Shown here piece by piece: positions 1 to 7,794 of a stretch of DNA of 52,497 bases. Below the pieces are notes generated by a model that was not told where the DNA came from, ran no database searches, and worked only from the letters and a program-made list of their open reading frames with translations. The stretch's first letter is position 1. Each line of letters opens with the position of its first letter. Position numbers and translations under genes: made by a program. The DNA is from Deltaproteobacteria bacterium (GTDB lineage: Bacteria; Desulfobacterota; Deferrisomatia; Deferrisomatales; JACRMM01), in assembly GCA_016214985.1 (NCBI GenBank), contig JACRMM010000021.1, positions 1-52,497 on the forward strand. Reading direction: 5' to 3'.

Positions 1-141
1 GAACGCGATGTACTCCGCAAACCCCTTGTTCGCGAGCACCTTCGTGATCGCCGCCGTCAGCGTCGTCTTCCCATGGTCCACGTGGCCAATGGTGCCGATA
101 TTGACGTGGGGCTTTGTCCGTGAGAATTTTTCCTTGGCCAT
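1..141 (-). CDS. tuf: Elongation factor Tu, N-terminal part (gene runs off the window)
   Basis: The first 47 codons of EF-Tu, the GTPase that delivers aminoacyl-tRNA to the ribosome. The start [14 protein letters not shown] is followed by the G1 P-loop [10 protein letters not shown], which is diagnostic. An AGGAG Shine-Dalgarno lies about 8 nt upstream of the ATG (141-139). It sits directly downstream of four tRNA genes in the order Thr(TGT)-Tyr(GTA)-Gly(TCC)-Thr(GGT), the arrangement known from thrU-tyrU-glyT-thrT-tufB of E. coli, so it is probably co-transcribed with them. The rest of the gene lies outside the window. Confidence 0.97.
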   Translation of the reverse strand, partial: MAKEKFSRTKPHVNIGTIGHVDHGKTTLTAAITKVLANKGFAEYIAF

Positions 142-221
142 CTGTTCCTCTCCTTTGTCTGCTCGCTCAAGGTGGAAAGGACCCCGGTCTGCGGGACCGG
201 GAAACGACGAAACGACGAAGA

Positions 222-297
222 TGGAGCCCACGACCGGAATTGAACCGGTGACCTCTTCCTTACCAAGGAAGTGCTCTGCCGACTGAGCTACGTGGGC
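222..297 (-). tRNA. thrT: tRNA-Thr (anticodon GGT)
   Basis: 76 nt including an encoded CCA. The acceptor stem GCCCACG pairs with CGTGGGC, the anticodon loop TTGGTAA carries GGT, and the T-loop is GGTTCAATTCC. It is the last of four tRNAs ahead of tuf. Confidence 0.97.
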
Positions 298-329
298 TCG
301 TTCCCCTAACCCATGGGGGGTAGTGCAAA

Positions 330-406
330 TGGAGCGGGAGACGGGGTTCGAACCCGCGACCCTCAGCTTGGAAGGCTGACGCTCTAGCCGACTGAGCTAC
401 TCCCGC
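330..406 (-). tRNA. glyT: tRNA-Gly (anticodon TCC)
   Basis: 77 nt with encoded CCA. The acceptor stem GCGGGAG pairs with CTCCCGC, the anticodon loop CTTCCAA carries TCC, and the T-arm contains GGGTTCGAACCCC. It is third in the tRNA cluster. Confidence 0.97.
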
Positions 407-417
407 CAGAGGAGTTT

Positions 418-502
<85 letters not shown>

Positions 503-533
503 ACAGCTGTGACTTCCGCTCTTTCTCAACGTT

Positions 534-609
534 TGGAGCTGGCGATGGGACTCGAACCCGCAACCTGCTGATTACAAATCAGCTGCTCTGCCAATTGAGC
601 TACGCCAGC
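534..609 (-). tRNA. thrU: tRNA-Thr (anticodon TGT)
   Basis: 76 nt with encoded CCA. The acceptor stem GCTGGCG pairs with CGCCAGC, the anticodon loop TTTGTAA carries TGT, and the T-arm reads GGGTTCGAGTCCC. It is the first tRNA after the promoter. Confidence 0.97.
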
Positions 610-666
610 CCGAGTCCCGCCCGGATGGCACGCCAGTGCCGCCTTCCCGGAAGGAAGGAAACCGGG

Positions 667-696
667 ATGCTAGCGCAGGGGAGAGGAAGGTGTCAA
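667..696 (-). promoter_or_regulatory. Sigma-70 promoter of the tRNA-tuf operon
   Basis: On the minus strand a perfect -35 TTGACA (696-691) is followed, after 18 nt, by -10 TAGCAT (672-667). Transcription would start near 660, about 50 nt before the first tRNA. Position and quality fit a strong stable-RNA promoter. Confidence 0.8.
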
Positions 697-747
697 GGCG
701 AAAACCATCTGGTTTCGGGGCTTGGGCTCGCTCGGGTCGCCGCTCTC

Positions 748-1059
748 CTACCACTCCTGGGTCGGCCCCCCCGCAGCCACGAGGTAGTCGCGGATAGCCG
801 TCTGATCACCGGGGAGAACCTCTTCGTCGAAGACTCGCCGATACCGTTCCGCCATGCGCAACACGGTGCGTCGCCATCCCTCTCGGCCCTTGGCCGCCCG
901 GAAGGCCTTGGCCCCCGGATGGCAGTGCGTGCACAACGCCTGGAACGCTCGAGCCCCGCGGCCCGACGCCTCCGCGCGCCCGTCGTCGGCCCGCGCCGTC
1001 CACGCGTCGCCAGTGGAGGCCACCAGAAGCCCCACTGCAAACACCATCCACGTCTTCAC
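748..1059 (-). CDS. Small monoheme c-type cytochrome
   Basis: A 103-residue exported protein. The N-terminus (about 1-24) is a signal peptide ending near ARA. It is followed by a single heme-attachment motif CTHCH at about residues 42-46, so it should carry one covalently bound heme in the periplasm and pass electrons. A Met in VLRM is a possible distal ligand. The start is GTG at 1059, preceded by GAGGGAG. The size fits a minimal class I cytochrome domain. Its electron partners are not evident: the neighbours are tRNA genes downstream and a small unknown gene upstream. The family is clear from CxxCH, the specific role is not. Confidence 0.85.
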   Translation of the reverse strand: MKTWMVFAVGLLVASTGDAWTARADDGRAEASGRGARAFQALCTHCHPGAKAFRAAKGREGWRRTVLRMAERYRRVFDEEVLPGDQTAIRDYLVAAGGPTQEW

Positions 1060-1160
1060 GGCTCCCTCGTCTCACCTTCCCCGGCGTGAGAGGCCCCCCG
1101 GGGGCGCCGCAGGTGTCCAGCAACCGGCTCCCGCCACCCCAGGCATTGCCAGCCAGTGAC

Positions 1161-1337
1161 TCACGCCGCGGGGCTCCTTGTCCGGTGTTTTACTTCGCGC
1201 CACAGCCGACGCTTGGCGTCCGCGTCGAACCCGTACCGGTCGGCCCAGGCGTCGAAGGCCAGGCGCTTCTCCACCCGGGCGTTCCGATACTCCCGCAAGA
1301 ACTTCTCCGCCAGGTAGATGGCGCGTTCTTCGCTCAC
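1161..1337 (-). CDS. Small uncharacterised protein, 58 residues
   Basis: I chose a GTG start at 1337 because GGAGG lies 4 nt upstream. The longer reading back to 1535 has a low-complexity Arg/Pro/Gly-rich N-terminus that does not look coding. The product is charged and probably helical (YLAEKFLREYRNARVEKR, then a tail rich in Arg/Lys) and has no signal peptide or Cys pair. I do not recognise a family. It lies between the cytochrome and HEAT-repeat genes on the same strand, with gaps of about 100 and 146 nt. It could belong to their transcript. Confidence 0.5.
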   Translation of the reverse strand: MSEERAIYLAEKFLREYRNARVEKRLAFDAWADRYGFDADAKRRLWREVKHRTRSPAA

Positions 1338-1483
1338 CGTTCCTCCACACTGCTCGCAAGCCCGGCGGCACCCGGCCCCACGGTTGCCGAGCACCGCACC
1401 TGGATCGGAGGACCGGGGGGCCGTTCGCGACGCACCCGCTCGTTTCTCCTCTCGCCCCCCCAGGACAGCGCCATCACCGGACG

Positions 1484-2512
1484 TCAGCGCATCCCGGGGA
1501 AGGTGGTCCGATGCTCCTCCCACCAGGCCCGCCACGCCGCGGGATCCGGGCCCAGCTTCTCGCCCGTAATCCGGCTCAGCGCTTCTTCCGCCGCGGCACG
1601 TACGGACGGGTCGTCGTCCGCCAACACGTCCACCAGAGCATCCACGGCGCGCCCGTCCCCGATCTCGCCCAGGGTGTTCGCACCGCCGATACGCGTCGCC
1701 GGGTCGCGGTCTCGGAGGTTCCCCACCACCGCGTCAACCATCCGACCGAGGAGGGCGCGGGCGGAGCGCTGGCCACGGAAGTCGCCCCCGGTCAGGGCCA
1801 GCCGAGCCCCGTCGGCGAGGGCCCGGAACACGTCTGCGGCTGCTGCCCTCACGCCAGGGTTCCCGTCGGAGATCGAGCCCCTGAGCTCCCTCACAAGATC
1901 CTCGAGGACGTCGGCCGCGGACCCCTGGACTCGAAAGTCGCCGAACTGCACGACTCCTGCCAGAGATCGGGCAATCTCGATCAGGACGTCGGTTCCTGCC
2001 CGTCGGACATCACCGTTGAGGTCGCGCAGGGGATCTTCCGCGGCACGCACTTCGGTGCGCAGCAGCTTCTCGGCCAACCCCTGGGCACTCGAATCGCCGT
2101 GCTGAAGCACGTCGGCCAGTGCACGCACCGCGGCGCGCAGGGTTTGGGTCGCCTGACCCCGGGTGTCGGAGTTGAAGCTCCCCAGGTCGCCCGAGAGGGA
2201 TCGCAATACATCATCCAGAGTGGAAGCGGCCGCTCGTTGCACGCCGGAATCCCGGTCGCCGAGTGCGACCACGAGCGCTTGAATGGCCATCGAGTCCTTC
2301 GTGCCCCGCAGCGCCCGCACCGCCTGCTCGCGCTCGTCTCGCTTGTCGCTCCTCAACCCCTCGAGGGTGGTCTGGGAGACCCCCCGCCCCGATCGATCCG
2401 ACAGGGCGGCGCTGCCCGGGGGCGGCACACAGACCAGGAACGCCAACACCAGCAGGGCGCTGCCACCGGCCGGGGCTCGACCCCGACAAGACCCCCTGTC
2501 CGCTCGTCTCAT
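1484..2512 (-). CDS. Exported HEAT-repeat protein
   Basis: A 342-residue protein. The ATG at 2512 has GAGGAGG six nt upstream; longer readings run into the neighbouring reductase and are rejected. Residues 1-36 form an Arg-containing signal segment with a hydrophobic core (ALLVLAFLVC). From about residue 45 the protein consists of alpha-solenoid HEAT/PBS-lyase-type repeats, recognisable in units such as VQALVVALGDRD, AVDALVDVLADDD and SVRAAAEEALSRI. Such solenoids bind other proteins. It lies 59 nt downstream of the flavoprotein reductase on the same strand and may share its transcript. It probably acts as an extracytoplasmic scaffold, but nothing in the sequence names a partner. Confidence 0.8.
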   Translation of the reverse strand: MRRADRGSCRGRAPAGGSALLVLAFLVCVPPPGSAALSDRSGRGVSQTTLEGLRSDKRDEREQAVRALRGTKDSMAIQALVVALGDRDSGVQRAAASTLDDVLRSLSGDLGSFNSDTRGQATQTLRAAVRALADVLQHGDSSAQGLAEKLLRTEVRAAEDPLRDLNGDVRRAGTDVLIEIARSLAGVVQFGDFRVQGSAADVLEDLVRELRGSISDGNPGVRAAAADVFRALADGARLALTGGDFRGQRSARALLGRMVDAVVGNLRDRDPATRIGGANTLGEIGDGRAVDALVDVLADDDPSVRAAAEEALSRITGEKLGPDPAAWRAWWEEHRTTFPGMR

Positions 2513-2571
2513 CGATTCCTCCTCTCGGGGACCGCGGCGCAGAGAGCGACCGCAGAGTGGTCCCTCCGGTC

Positions 2572-3690
2572 TCAGCCCGGCGCAGCATGCGAAAGCGGCG
2601 CTTCGCCTCTCCGCAGAAACCACCGGTCCAACACGACCGAGCGCGCCAGCGCCGGCACGCCCAGAAGGACGCGAGCCGCAACGCGAATCACCGGCGCCGC
2701 AAAGGCTGATCTCTGAGGCGCCCCCGGCCCGAGCTGTTGTGCAAGATACGCGCAGAAGGGTTCCAGGTTGCTCCGGCGGTAGTCCCCTCGGGCAACGAGG
2801 ATGGTCCGCGCAGCCAGAAGTCCCGACTCGACCGCAGGCCGGATCCCTTCGCCACTCTTCGGGTGGGCCAACCCCGCAGCGTCTCCAACCACGAGGGCAC
2901 CGTCCGAGACCAGTGTCCGCGCGGCGCCCTCCCACAACCGGTACGCGTGGCCTCGAACTCGTTCACGCGGCACCGCCGGAATCCGACCGGCGGCCCTCAG
3001 CCGGTCGACGAACGCGGCGAACGCGGCGGCCGCGCCCCGGGCATCCTCTCGCCCGAGGCCCACGTTCAGGGTGTCCCCCTTGCGGAAGCACCACCCGTAC
3101 CCCTCGAGGTTCGGCAGGAAGTAGAGCTCCGGCCGCTCGGGGTCGACGCGGCAGAGGGCCCGCCCCTCCGGCCCCAACCGGAACTCGGCCTCCAGTGCCG
3201 CGACCAGGGGTCCCCGCCCCCCGAGCCCCAGCGCGCGGGCGACCGGGCACCGAGGCCCTCCGGCCCCGACGACCACCGGGGCCCGGAAACGGGCGTTGAT
3301 GATCCACCCCCCTGCCGCGCGCTCGACCCCGCCGACCGGTTCGCCGAGGACCAACCGGGCGCCGGAGCGTTCGAGCAGGTAGTGATCGAACTCGGACCGG
3401 AGCACACCGTGGCTCACGGCTCGCCCGTAGTCCACCTCGACCGGAGGCCGGCCGAGCAGGCCCAGGCGGAATCCGCGGATGGCCTGGCACACTCGGCCCG
3501 CGCCATACTCCTGGGGAGTCACGCCCAGGTCCCGGAACACCGGGGGCGTCACCCAGCCGGCGCAGACCTTCGGGCGGGGAAAGGTCCGTCGATCCACCAC
3601 GATCACGTCCAGGCCGGCCGACGACAGGGCGCGGGCGCACGTCGACCCCGCGGGTCCCCCGCCCACGATCAGCGCGTCGCACCGGTCCAT
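2572..3690 (-). CDS. FAD-dependent oxidoreductase, geranylgeranyl-reductase family
   Basis: 372 residues. The N-terminal Rossmann fold binds FAD (VGGGPAGS at about 9-16, then an acidic D at the end of the second strand). A second FAD motif GDAAGLAHPKSGEGI lies near residue 280. KVCAGWVTP replaces the KVCGGG segment of classical geranylgeranyl reductases. Enzymes of this family reduce isolated C=C bonds in lipid chains. The ATG at 3690 follows the stop of the upstream lipid methyltransferase by 5 nt. An in-frame GTG at 3699 would overlap that stop as GTGA, a junction used repeatedly in this genome, so the true start may be 9 nt earlier. The pairing suggests reduction of a methylene- or cyclopropane-modified acyl chain; that is inference. 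Confidence 0.85.
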   Translation of the reverse strand: MDRCDALIVGGGPAGSTCARALSSAGLDVIVVDRRTFPRPKVCAGWVTPPVFRDLGVTPQEYGAGRVCQAIRGFRLGLLGRPPVEVDYGRAVSHGVLRSEFDHYLLERSGARLVLGEPVGGVERAAGGWIINARFRAPVVVGAGGPRCPVARALGLGGRGPLVAALEAEFRLGPEGRALCRVDPERPELYFLPNLEGYGWCFRKGDTLNVGLGREDARGAAAAFAAFVDRLRAAGRIPAVPRERVRGHAYRLWEGAARTLVSDGALVVGDAAGLAHPKSGEGIRPAVESGLLAARTILVARGDYRRSNLEPFCAYLAQQLGPGAPQRSAFAAPVIRVAARVLLGVPALARSVVLDRWFLRRGEAPLSHAAPG

Positions 3691-3695
3691 GGACG

Positions 3696-4967
3696 TCACG
3701 TTTCGTAGAGATAGGCCCGGGTCCAGGGAACCCGGTTGTCCTCGGGGCGGGCGAAGAGCACCTGGAACAACTGGAGCCACCCCGTGGTAAAGCTCGCCAT
3801 GGACCCGGCGAGGTACAGGCGCCAGGCACGGACAAAGGCGGCGTCGAAGCGCTCCTCCACCGCGGCCATGTTCGCCTCGTAGCGCGCGAGCCAGTGCTCC
3901 AGCGTCTTCGCATAGTGGAGGCGGAGGTTCTCCACGTCCAATACCGAGAACCCGCGAGGCTCGAGCACCTCCAGCATCTCGCGCAGGGTCGGGGGGTAGG
4001 CGCCGGGAAAGATTCGCTTCTCGGTCCATCCGTCCAGGGGGCACGGCCGATTCCGACCGATGGAGTGGAGGAGCCCGCGCCCCGTGGGCGCGAGGGTTCG
4101 ATGAATGACCTCCCCCAGGTCGCGGTAGTGCTCGCGGCCCACGTGTTCGAGCATTCCGACGGACACGAAGGCGTCGCACCGGCCGGCAACGTTTCGGTAA
4201 TCGTCCTCCACGAACTCCACCGCGGCCGAGAGCCCTTCGGCCCGCGCCCGCTCCCGTGCAAAGGCAATCTGCTCTCCGGAGATATTGAACGCTCGCACCG
4301 TAACGCCGAAACGGCGAGCCATGAACAGCGCCAGGGACCCCCAGCCGCAACCGGCCTCCACGACCCGCTCCCCCGGCCCGAGGCGAAGCTTGCGGCACAC
4401 GTGGTCCATCTTCGCGCGCTGCGCCTCCTCGAGGGACGTCTCGGCATCTGCGAAGTACGCACAGGTGTAGACCATCTCGTCGTCGAGCCACAGTCTGTAG
4501 AAGTCATTGCCGAGATCGTAGTGGTGGTGGATGTTGCGTCGCGAGCCTGCCAACGTGTTGGCCGCCGGTCGGCGGAACTGTTGCAGGACTCGTTCCCGCC
4601 GGGGCCGGCTCCGCCGCTCGGGGTCGCAGGCGCGGAACACGGCCTCGACCAGGGCCACCAGGTTACCGCTCACCTCGATCCGCCCCTCGGCGTATGCGTC
4701 GCCGAACTGTGTCTGAGGATCCAGCGCCACGGCCCAGAGCGCACCGCGGTCTCGAAACATCAGCCGAGCGACCGTGGGCCCCTGCGTCGCCGTGATCTCC
4801 TCACCGCTCCAGAGCGTGAGCCCGAGCGGCGGGTCGCCGACGGCGCGGAGAATCTCCCGCGCGACCCAGCGATCCGCCGCGTTGGCGCGGAAACGCTGCG
4901 AGGAACGACTCGGAAGGATCCGAGAGACCGCGAGCCCGTGGGCGTGGACTTGGTGGGAGATCTTCAC
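3696..4967 (-). CDS. cfa: Cyclopropane-fatty-acyl-phospholipid synthase family methyltransferase
   Basis: 423 residues. A variable N-terminal domain (1-140) precedes the SAM-dependent methyltransferase core. The hallmark HHHYDLGNDFYRLWLD spans about 147-162, the SAM-binding loop VEAGCGWGS about 203-211, and GMLEHVG about 272. Family members transfer the SAM methyl group to the double bond of unsaturated acyl chains in membrane phospholipids, giving a cyclopropane or, in some relatives, a methylene/methyl branch. The start is GTG at 4967 with GGAGGT upstream. It is coupled to the downstream C=C reductase. That pairing makes a branched-chain product (methylation then reduction) a reasonable alternative to plain cyclopropanation. 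Confidence 0.9.
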   Translation of the reverse strand: MKISHQVHAHGLAVSRILPSRSSQRFRANAADRWVAREILRAVGDPPLGLTLWSGEEITATQGPTVARLMFRDRGALWAVALDPQTQFGDAYAEGRIEVSGNLVALVEAVFRACDPERRSRPRRERVLQQFRRPAANTLAGSRRNIHHHYDLGNDFYRLWLDDEMVYTCAYFADAETSLEEAQRAKMDHVCRKLRLGPGERVVEAGCGWGSLALFMARRFGVTVRAFNISGEQIAFARERARAEGLSAAVEFVEDDYRNVAGRCDAFVSVGMLEHVGREHYRDLGEVIHRTLAPTGRGLLHSIGRNRPCPLDGWTEKRIFPGAYPPTLREMLEVLEPRGFSVLDVENLRLHYAKTLEHWLARYEANMAAVEERFDAAFVRAWRLYLAGSMASFTTGWLQLFQVLFARPEDNRVPWTRAYLYET

Positions 4968-5286
4968 GGCTCCACCTCCAGTGGGAACGCTCTGGGGACC
5001 GCAACCCTATGTACCCCCAGGTTCGGCCCCTGTCCAACGGCACTGAGTTGCCCATGACCTTCGGTCACCCCGAAGGATGCAACGGGAGTGGTCGGATGCC
5101 CCAGAGCGGAGCGGGACGCAGTTTCGGCACGATGCCTGAGACGGCGCGTCGGCGTCGGCCGCTTCGTGCAGCCGCAAGACGTCTCAGATGCCCAAGGATC
5201 GTCCCGTGGAGCGGCGGGGCATCCGACCGCTCTGACAGGACGGGAGTTTCTTTTTAGGCCGCCGGCCTCCGCCTTCTTCCCCTCGC
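4968..5286. other. Divergent intergenic region between cfa and the Mn exporter
   Basis: About 320 nt with no credible gene. For cfa (minus strand) a possible promoter is TTGGAC (5037-5032), an 18-nt spacer and TACATA (5013-5008); this is a weak match. A perfect 7-bp hairpin occurs at 5058-5076 (CCTTCGG, 5-nt loop, CCGAAGG), and a longer-range inverted pair TGAGACG / CGTCTCA lies at 5137-5143 and 5180-5186. Either could be a regulatory site; neither is a recognised operator. Confidence 0.4.
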
Positions 5287-5316
5287 TTGACCCCCACCCC
5301 TCCCGCCCTCTAGAAT
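5287..5316 (+). promoter_or_regulatory. Sigma-70 promoter of the Mn exporter gene
   Basis: A -35 TTGACC (5287-5292), an 18-nt spacer and a -10 TAGAAT (5311-5316). Transcription would start near 5323, giving a leader of about 25 nt to the GTG at 5348. Such a short leader leaves no room for a yybP-ykoY-type manganese riboswitch. Confidence 0.65.
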
Positions 5317-5347
5317 CCGCGCCTCTCGAGTGCGCACCGGAGCTCCC

Positions 5348-5923
5348 GTGGACCTTTCGACCTTCGCCAGTGCCTTCGGCCTGATCTTCCTCGCGGAACT
5401 GGGCGACAAGACGCAGCTTACCGCCATGGCGCTGGCCGCCAGGTATCCTTGGAAGAAGGTCTTTCTCGGGATCGCGGCAGCCTTCACGGTACTGAACCTG
5501 GCGGCGGTGTCCGCCGGAAAGGTACTCTTCCTCGTGATGCCGGCCCGCTGGGTCTACGGCGCCTCCGGGCTGCTGTTCCTCTTCTTCGGGATCCTGACGC
5601 TGTGGGCCCGGAAGAACGGCGGGGAGGAAGAGGGGCGCGTCGCGGTGGGCGGCCCCATCCTGGCGCCGTTCCTCCTGATCCTGCTCGCCGAGCTCGGGGA
5701 CAAGACGCAGCTCGCCACGGCGGGTCTCGCCGCTCAGTCGCCGGACGCGGCGGCGGTCTTCGCCGGGTCGACGCTCGCACTCTGGACGGTGTCCCTCCTG
5801 GGGATCCTGCTGGGCCGGCAGCTCACGCGGCTCGTGCCTCTTTCGACCGTGCACAAGGGAGCCGGTGCCGTGTTTCTCCTCTTCGGCGCCCTGGCGCTGC
5901 GCCAGGCGTTTCTCGCCGGTTGA
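5348..5923 (+). CDS. mneA: UPF0016/GDT1-family manganese exporter
   Basis: 191 residues and six predicted membrane helices arranged as two homologous halves. Each half carries the family's ion-binding motif ELGDKTQ (about residues 16-22 and 116-122), separated by a charged loop (ARKNGGEEEGR). The family (TMEM165/Gdt1/MneA) moves Mn2+ and/or Ca2+ across membranes; bacterial members export manganese from the cytoplasm. I chose GTG 5348 because GGAG lies 5 nt upstream and a promoter places the transcript start near 5323. The in-frame GTG at 5330 would sit almost at the 5' end of that transcript. It converges with rarA with only 9 nt between stops. Confidence 0.88.
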   Translation: MDLSTFASAFGLIFLAELGDKTQLTAMALAARYPWKKVFLGIAAAFTVLNLAAVSAGKVLFLVMPARWVYGASGLLFLFFGILTLWARKNGGEEEGRVAVGGPILAPFLLILLAELGDKTQLATAGLAAQSPDAAAVFAGSTLALWTVSLLGILLGRQLTRLVPLSTVHKGAGAVFLLFGALALRQAFLAG

Positions 5924-5932
5924 GCACGCCGC

Positions 5933-7279
5933 TCAGCCCGGAGTCCCGCCCTTCCGCTCCTCGCGCCGCCGCTTCCACCAGGCCAGGCGCTCCGCGATCA
6001 CCTTCTCGAACCCGAAGCGCCCGGGGTGAAAGTACTGCGTCCCGGCCAGCGCCTCGGGCAGGTAGCTCTGCGCCACCACCGCGTCGGCGTTGTCGTGAGG
6101 GTAGAGGTAGCCCTCGCCGTGCCCCATCTCTCGGGCCAGGCGCGTGGGCGCATTTCTCAGGTGCAGGGGCACGGGGAGATTGCCGAGCCGCGCCACGTCC
6201 CGGCGAGCCCGCTGGTAGGCGGCGTAGGAGGCGTTGGACTTGGGCGCCGTGGCCAGGTAGACGACGCCCTGGGCCAGGGGGATCCAGCCCTCGGGCATGC
6301 CCACGAAGTGGACCGAGTCCCTGACCGCCAGGGCCAGGCGAAGCGCCTCCGGATCGGCGTTGCCCACGTCCTCCGAGGCGAAGATCACGAGCCGCCGGGC
6401 GATGAAGAGGGGGTCCTCGCCGGCCTCCACCATCCGCGCGAGCCAGTAGAGGGCGGCGTCCGGATCGGACCCGCGCAGACTCTTGATCAACGCACTCACC
6501 ACGTCGTAGTGCCAGTCGCCGGTCGCGTCGTGGTAGAGCGTGGGGCTCTGGAGGGTCTGGGACAGAGTGGCAAGGTCAATCGTCCGGCCCGCGTCGGAAC
6601 CCGTGGGCGCCACCCAGGCCGACGCCTCCAGCAGGTTCAGGGCCCGCCGCGCGTCGCCCTGGGCCGTGCGAACGAGGAGTTCCTCGGCGCCGCGATCGAG
6701 CGTCACGGCGCGCGCCCCGAGCCCGCGCACGCCGTCCTCGAGCGCGCGCCGGACGAGCGCCCGCAACTCCCCCTCGCCCAGCGGCTCGAGCCGCTGGACC
6801 AGAAGGCGCGACAACAGCGCCGAGTTCACCTGGAAGGAGGGGTTCTCGGTGGTGGCACCCACGAGGGTCAGGGTGCCGTCCTCCACGTGGGGCAGGAGCG
6901 CATCCTGCTGGGCCTTGTTGAAGCGGTGGATCTCGTCTAGGAAGAGGAGCGTCCGCCCCCCCTCGGCCCGGCGCACCCGCGCCTCCTCCACGACCTCCCT
7001 CACCTCCTTGACGCCCACGAGCACCGCCGACAGCCCCACGAAGCGGTACCCGGAGAGCTGCGCCAGGAGGCGGGCGAGCGTGGTCTTGCCGCTCCCCGGG
7101 GGGCCCCAGAGCAGGAGAGAGGGGACCTCCCCCGCCTCGATCGCCCGGCGCAGGGGTTTGCCCGGCCCGACGATCCCGTCCTGGCCGACCACCTCGTCCA
7201 GGGTGCGGGGGCGCATCCGGTCGGCAAGGGGCGCATCGAAGTGGGGGCTTGCGCCCCGGGCTTCTTTCGGCAGAGGCAT
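5933..7279 (-). CDS. rarA: Replication-associated recombination protein A (RarA/MgsA)
   Basis: A 448-residue AAA+ ATPase of the clamp-loader group, related to MgsA and WRNIP1, that acts at stalled replication forks. Walker A GPPGSGKTTL lies near residue 60, Walker B LLFLDEIHRF near 112 and sensor 1 GATTENPSF near 141. The C-terminal half contains the family's tetramerisation region (APKSNASYAAY) and ends in a Lys/Arg-rich tail. The ATG at 7279 matches the usual length; an in-frame extension to 7381 is Arg/Pro-rich and unsupported. No ideal ribosome site precedes this ATG (AGGAG is about 14 nt away). Immediately upstream, on the same strand, is a truncated glycosyltransferase start. Confidence 0.93.
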   Translation of the reverse strand: MPLPKEARGASPHFDAPLADRMRPRTLDEVVGQDGIVGPGKPLRRAIEAGEVPSLLLWGPPGSGKTTLARLLAQLSGYRFVGLSAVLVGVKEVREVVEEARVRRAEGGRTLLFLDEIHRFNKAQQDALLPHVEDGTLTLVGATTENPSFQVNSALLSRLLVQRLEPLGEGELRALVRRALEDGVRGLGARAVTLDRGAEELLVRTAQGDARRALNLLEASAWVAPTGSDAGRTIDLATLSQTLQSPTLYHDATGDWHYDVVSALIKSLRGSDPDAALYWLARMVEAGEDPLFIARRLVIFASEDVGNADPEALRLALAVRDSVHFVGMPEGWIPLAQGVVYLATAPKSNASYAAYQRARRDVARLGNLPVPLHLRNAPTRLAREMGHGEGYLYPHDNADAVVAQSYLPEALAGTQYFHPGRFGFEKVIAERLAWWKRRREERKGGTPG

Positions 7280-7402
7280 CGGGTGCTCGGAGCTCCTTTT
7301 CAGGGTCACGGACTCAGGCCCCACCAGCGCCACCGACCCGGGACGCCTGCGCCGGCGCCCGGCCTGGGGGACCGGTGTCATCGGGCGCGAATCAACAGGT
7401 CG

Positions 7403-7510
7403 TCACGCTCCCCGAGGGAGGTCCAGCCCTGCCAACGCTCTGAGGCACTCCGGGAGCGCGAGCGGGCGGTTGTAGCTCGGCACGACGACCGAAAAGGTAG
7501 GCGGGGCCAC
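7403..7510 (-). pseudogene. N-terminal stub of a family 2 glycosyltransferase
   Basis: A 35-codon reading frame starting GTG at 7510 with an AGGGGAG ribosome site 5-6 nt upstream. It encodes FSVVVPSYNRP and then LPECLRALAGLDLPRG, the unmistakable first beta strand and first helix of a GT2 glycosyltransferase. It stops at TGA 7405-7403, exactly where the next strand and the VVDDGS metal-binding motif should follow. The rest of the gene is absent: rarA begins 123 nt later. Retention of a good ribosome site suggests a fairly recent deletion. It is a gene remnant rather than a functional enzyme. Confidence 0.75.
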
Positions 7511-7794
7511 TGCTCCCCTTTCTCCCGGCTCACCCGAGCGAGGCCGGGCCGCTCCCGCGCGGGGTCCGGCCGGCTGCGGCTCCGTCAGCCGACCATGGCA
7601 GCGCGCGCGCCGTGGCCGGTCACCCCCAGCGACGTGCCAACAGGTCGCTGCGCGATGAAGAACGATCTGCTACACTGCCGCCGGCTTCCGCCCCTCCGCC
7701 CTCCGGTCTCGGCTGGAGGGGCCTGGACGCGCGCCCGGGGTCGAGAGCGGGCCGCTACGATAACACACCTCTCGCCGCCGACGCAGGAGGGCCG

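Noticed and set aside
1338..1535. Longer N-terminus for the 58-residue protein
   Set aside because: Low-complexity and lacking a ribosome site, while GTG 1337 has GGAGG.
1178..2716. 512-codon plus-strand frame
   Set aside because: Antisense of the HEAT-repeat gene, Arg/Pro/Gly-rich; a high-GC shadow.
2572..4491. 639-codon minus-strand frame including the flavoprotein
   Set aside because: Only the last 372 codons are the flavoprotein; the earlier part is an off-frame reading of the methyltransferase gene.
5058..5076. Hairpin as cfa or exporter terminator
   Set aside because: No T-tract on either strand and it lies between two divergent starts.
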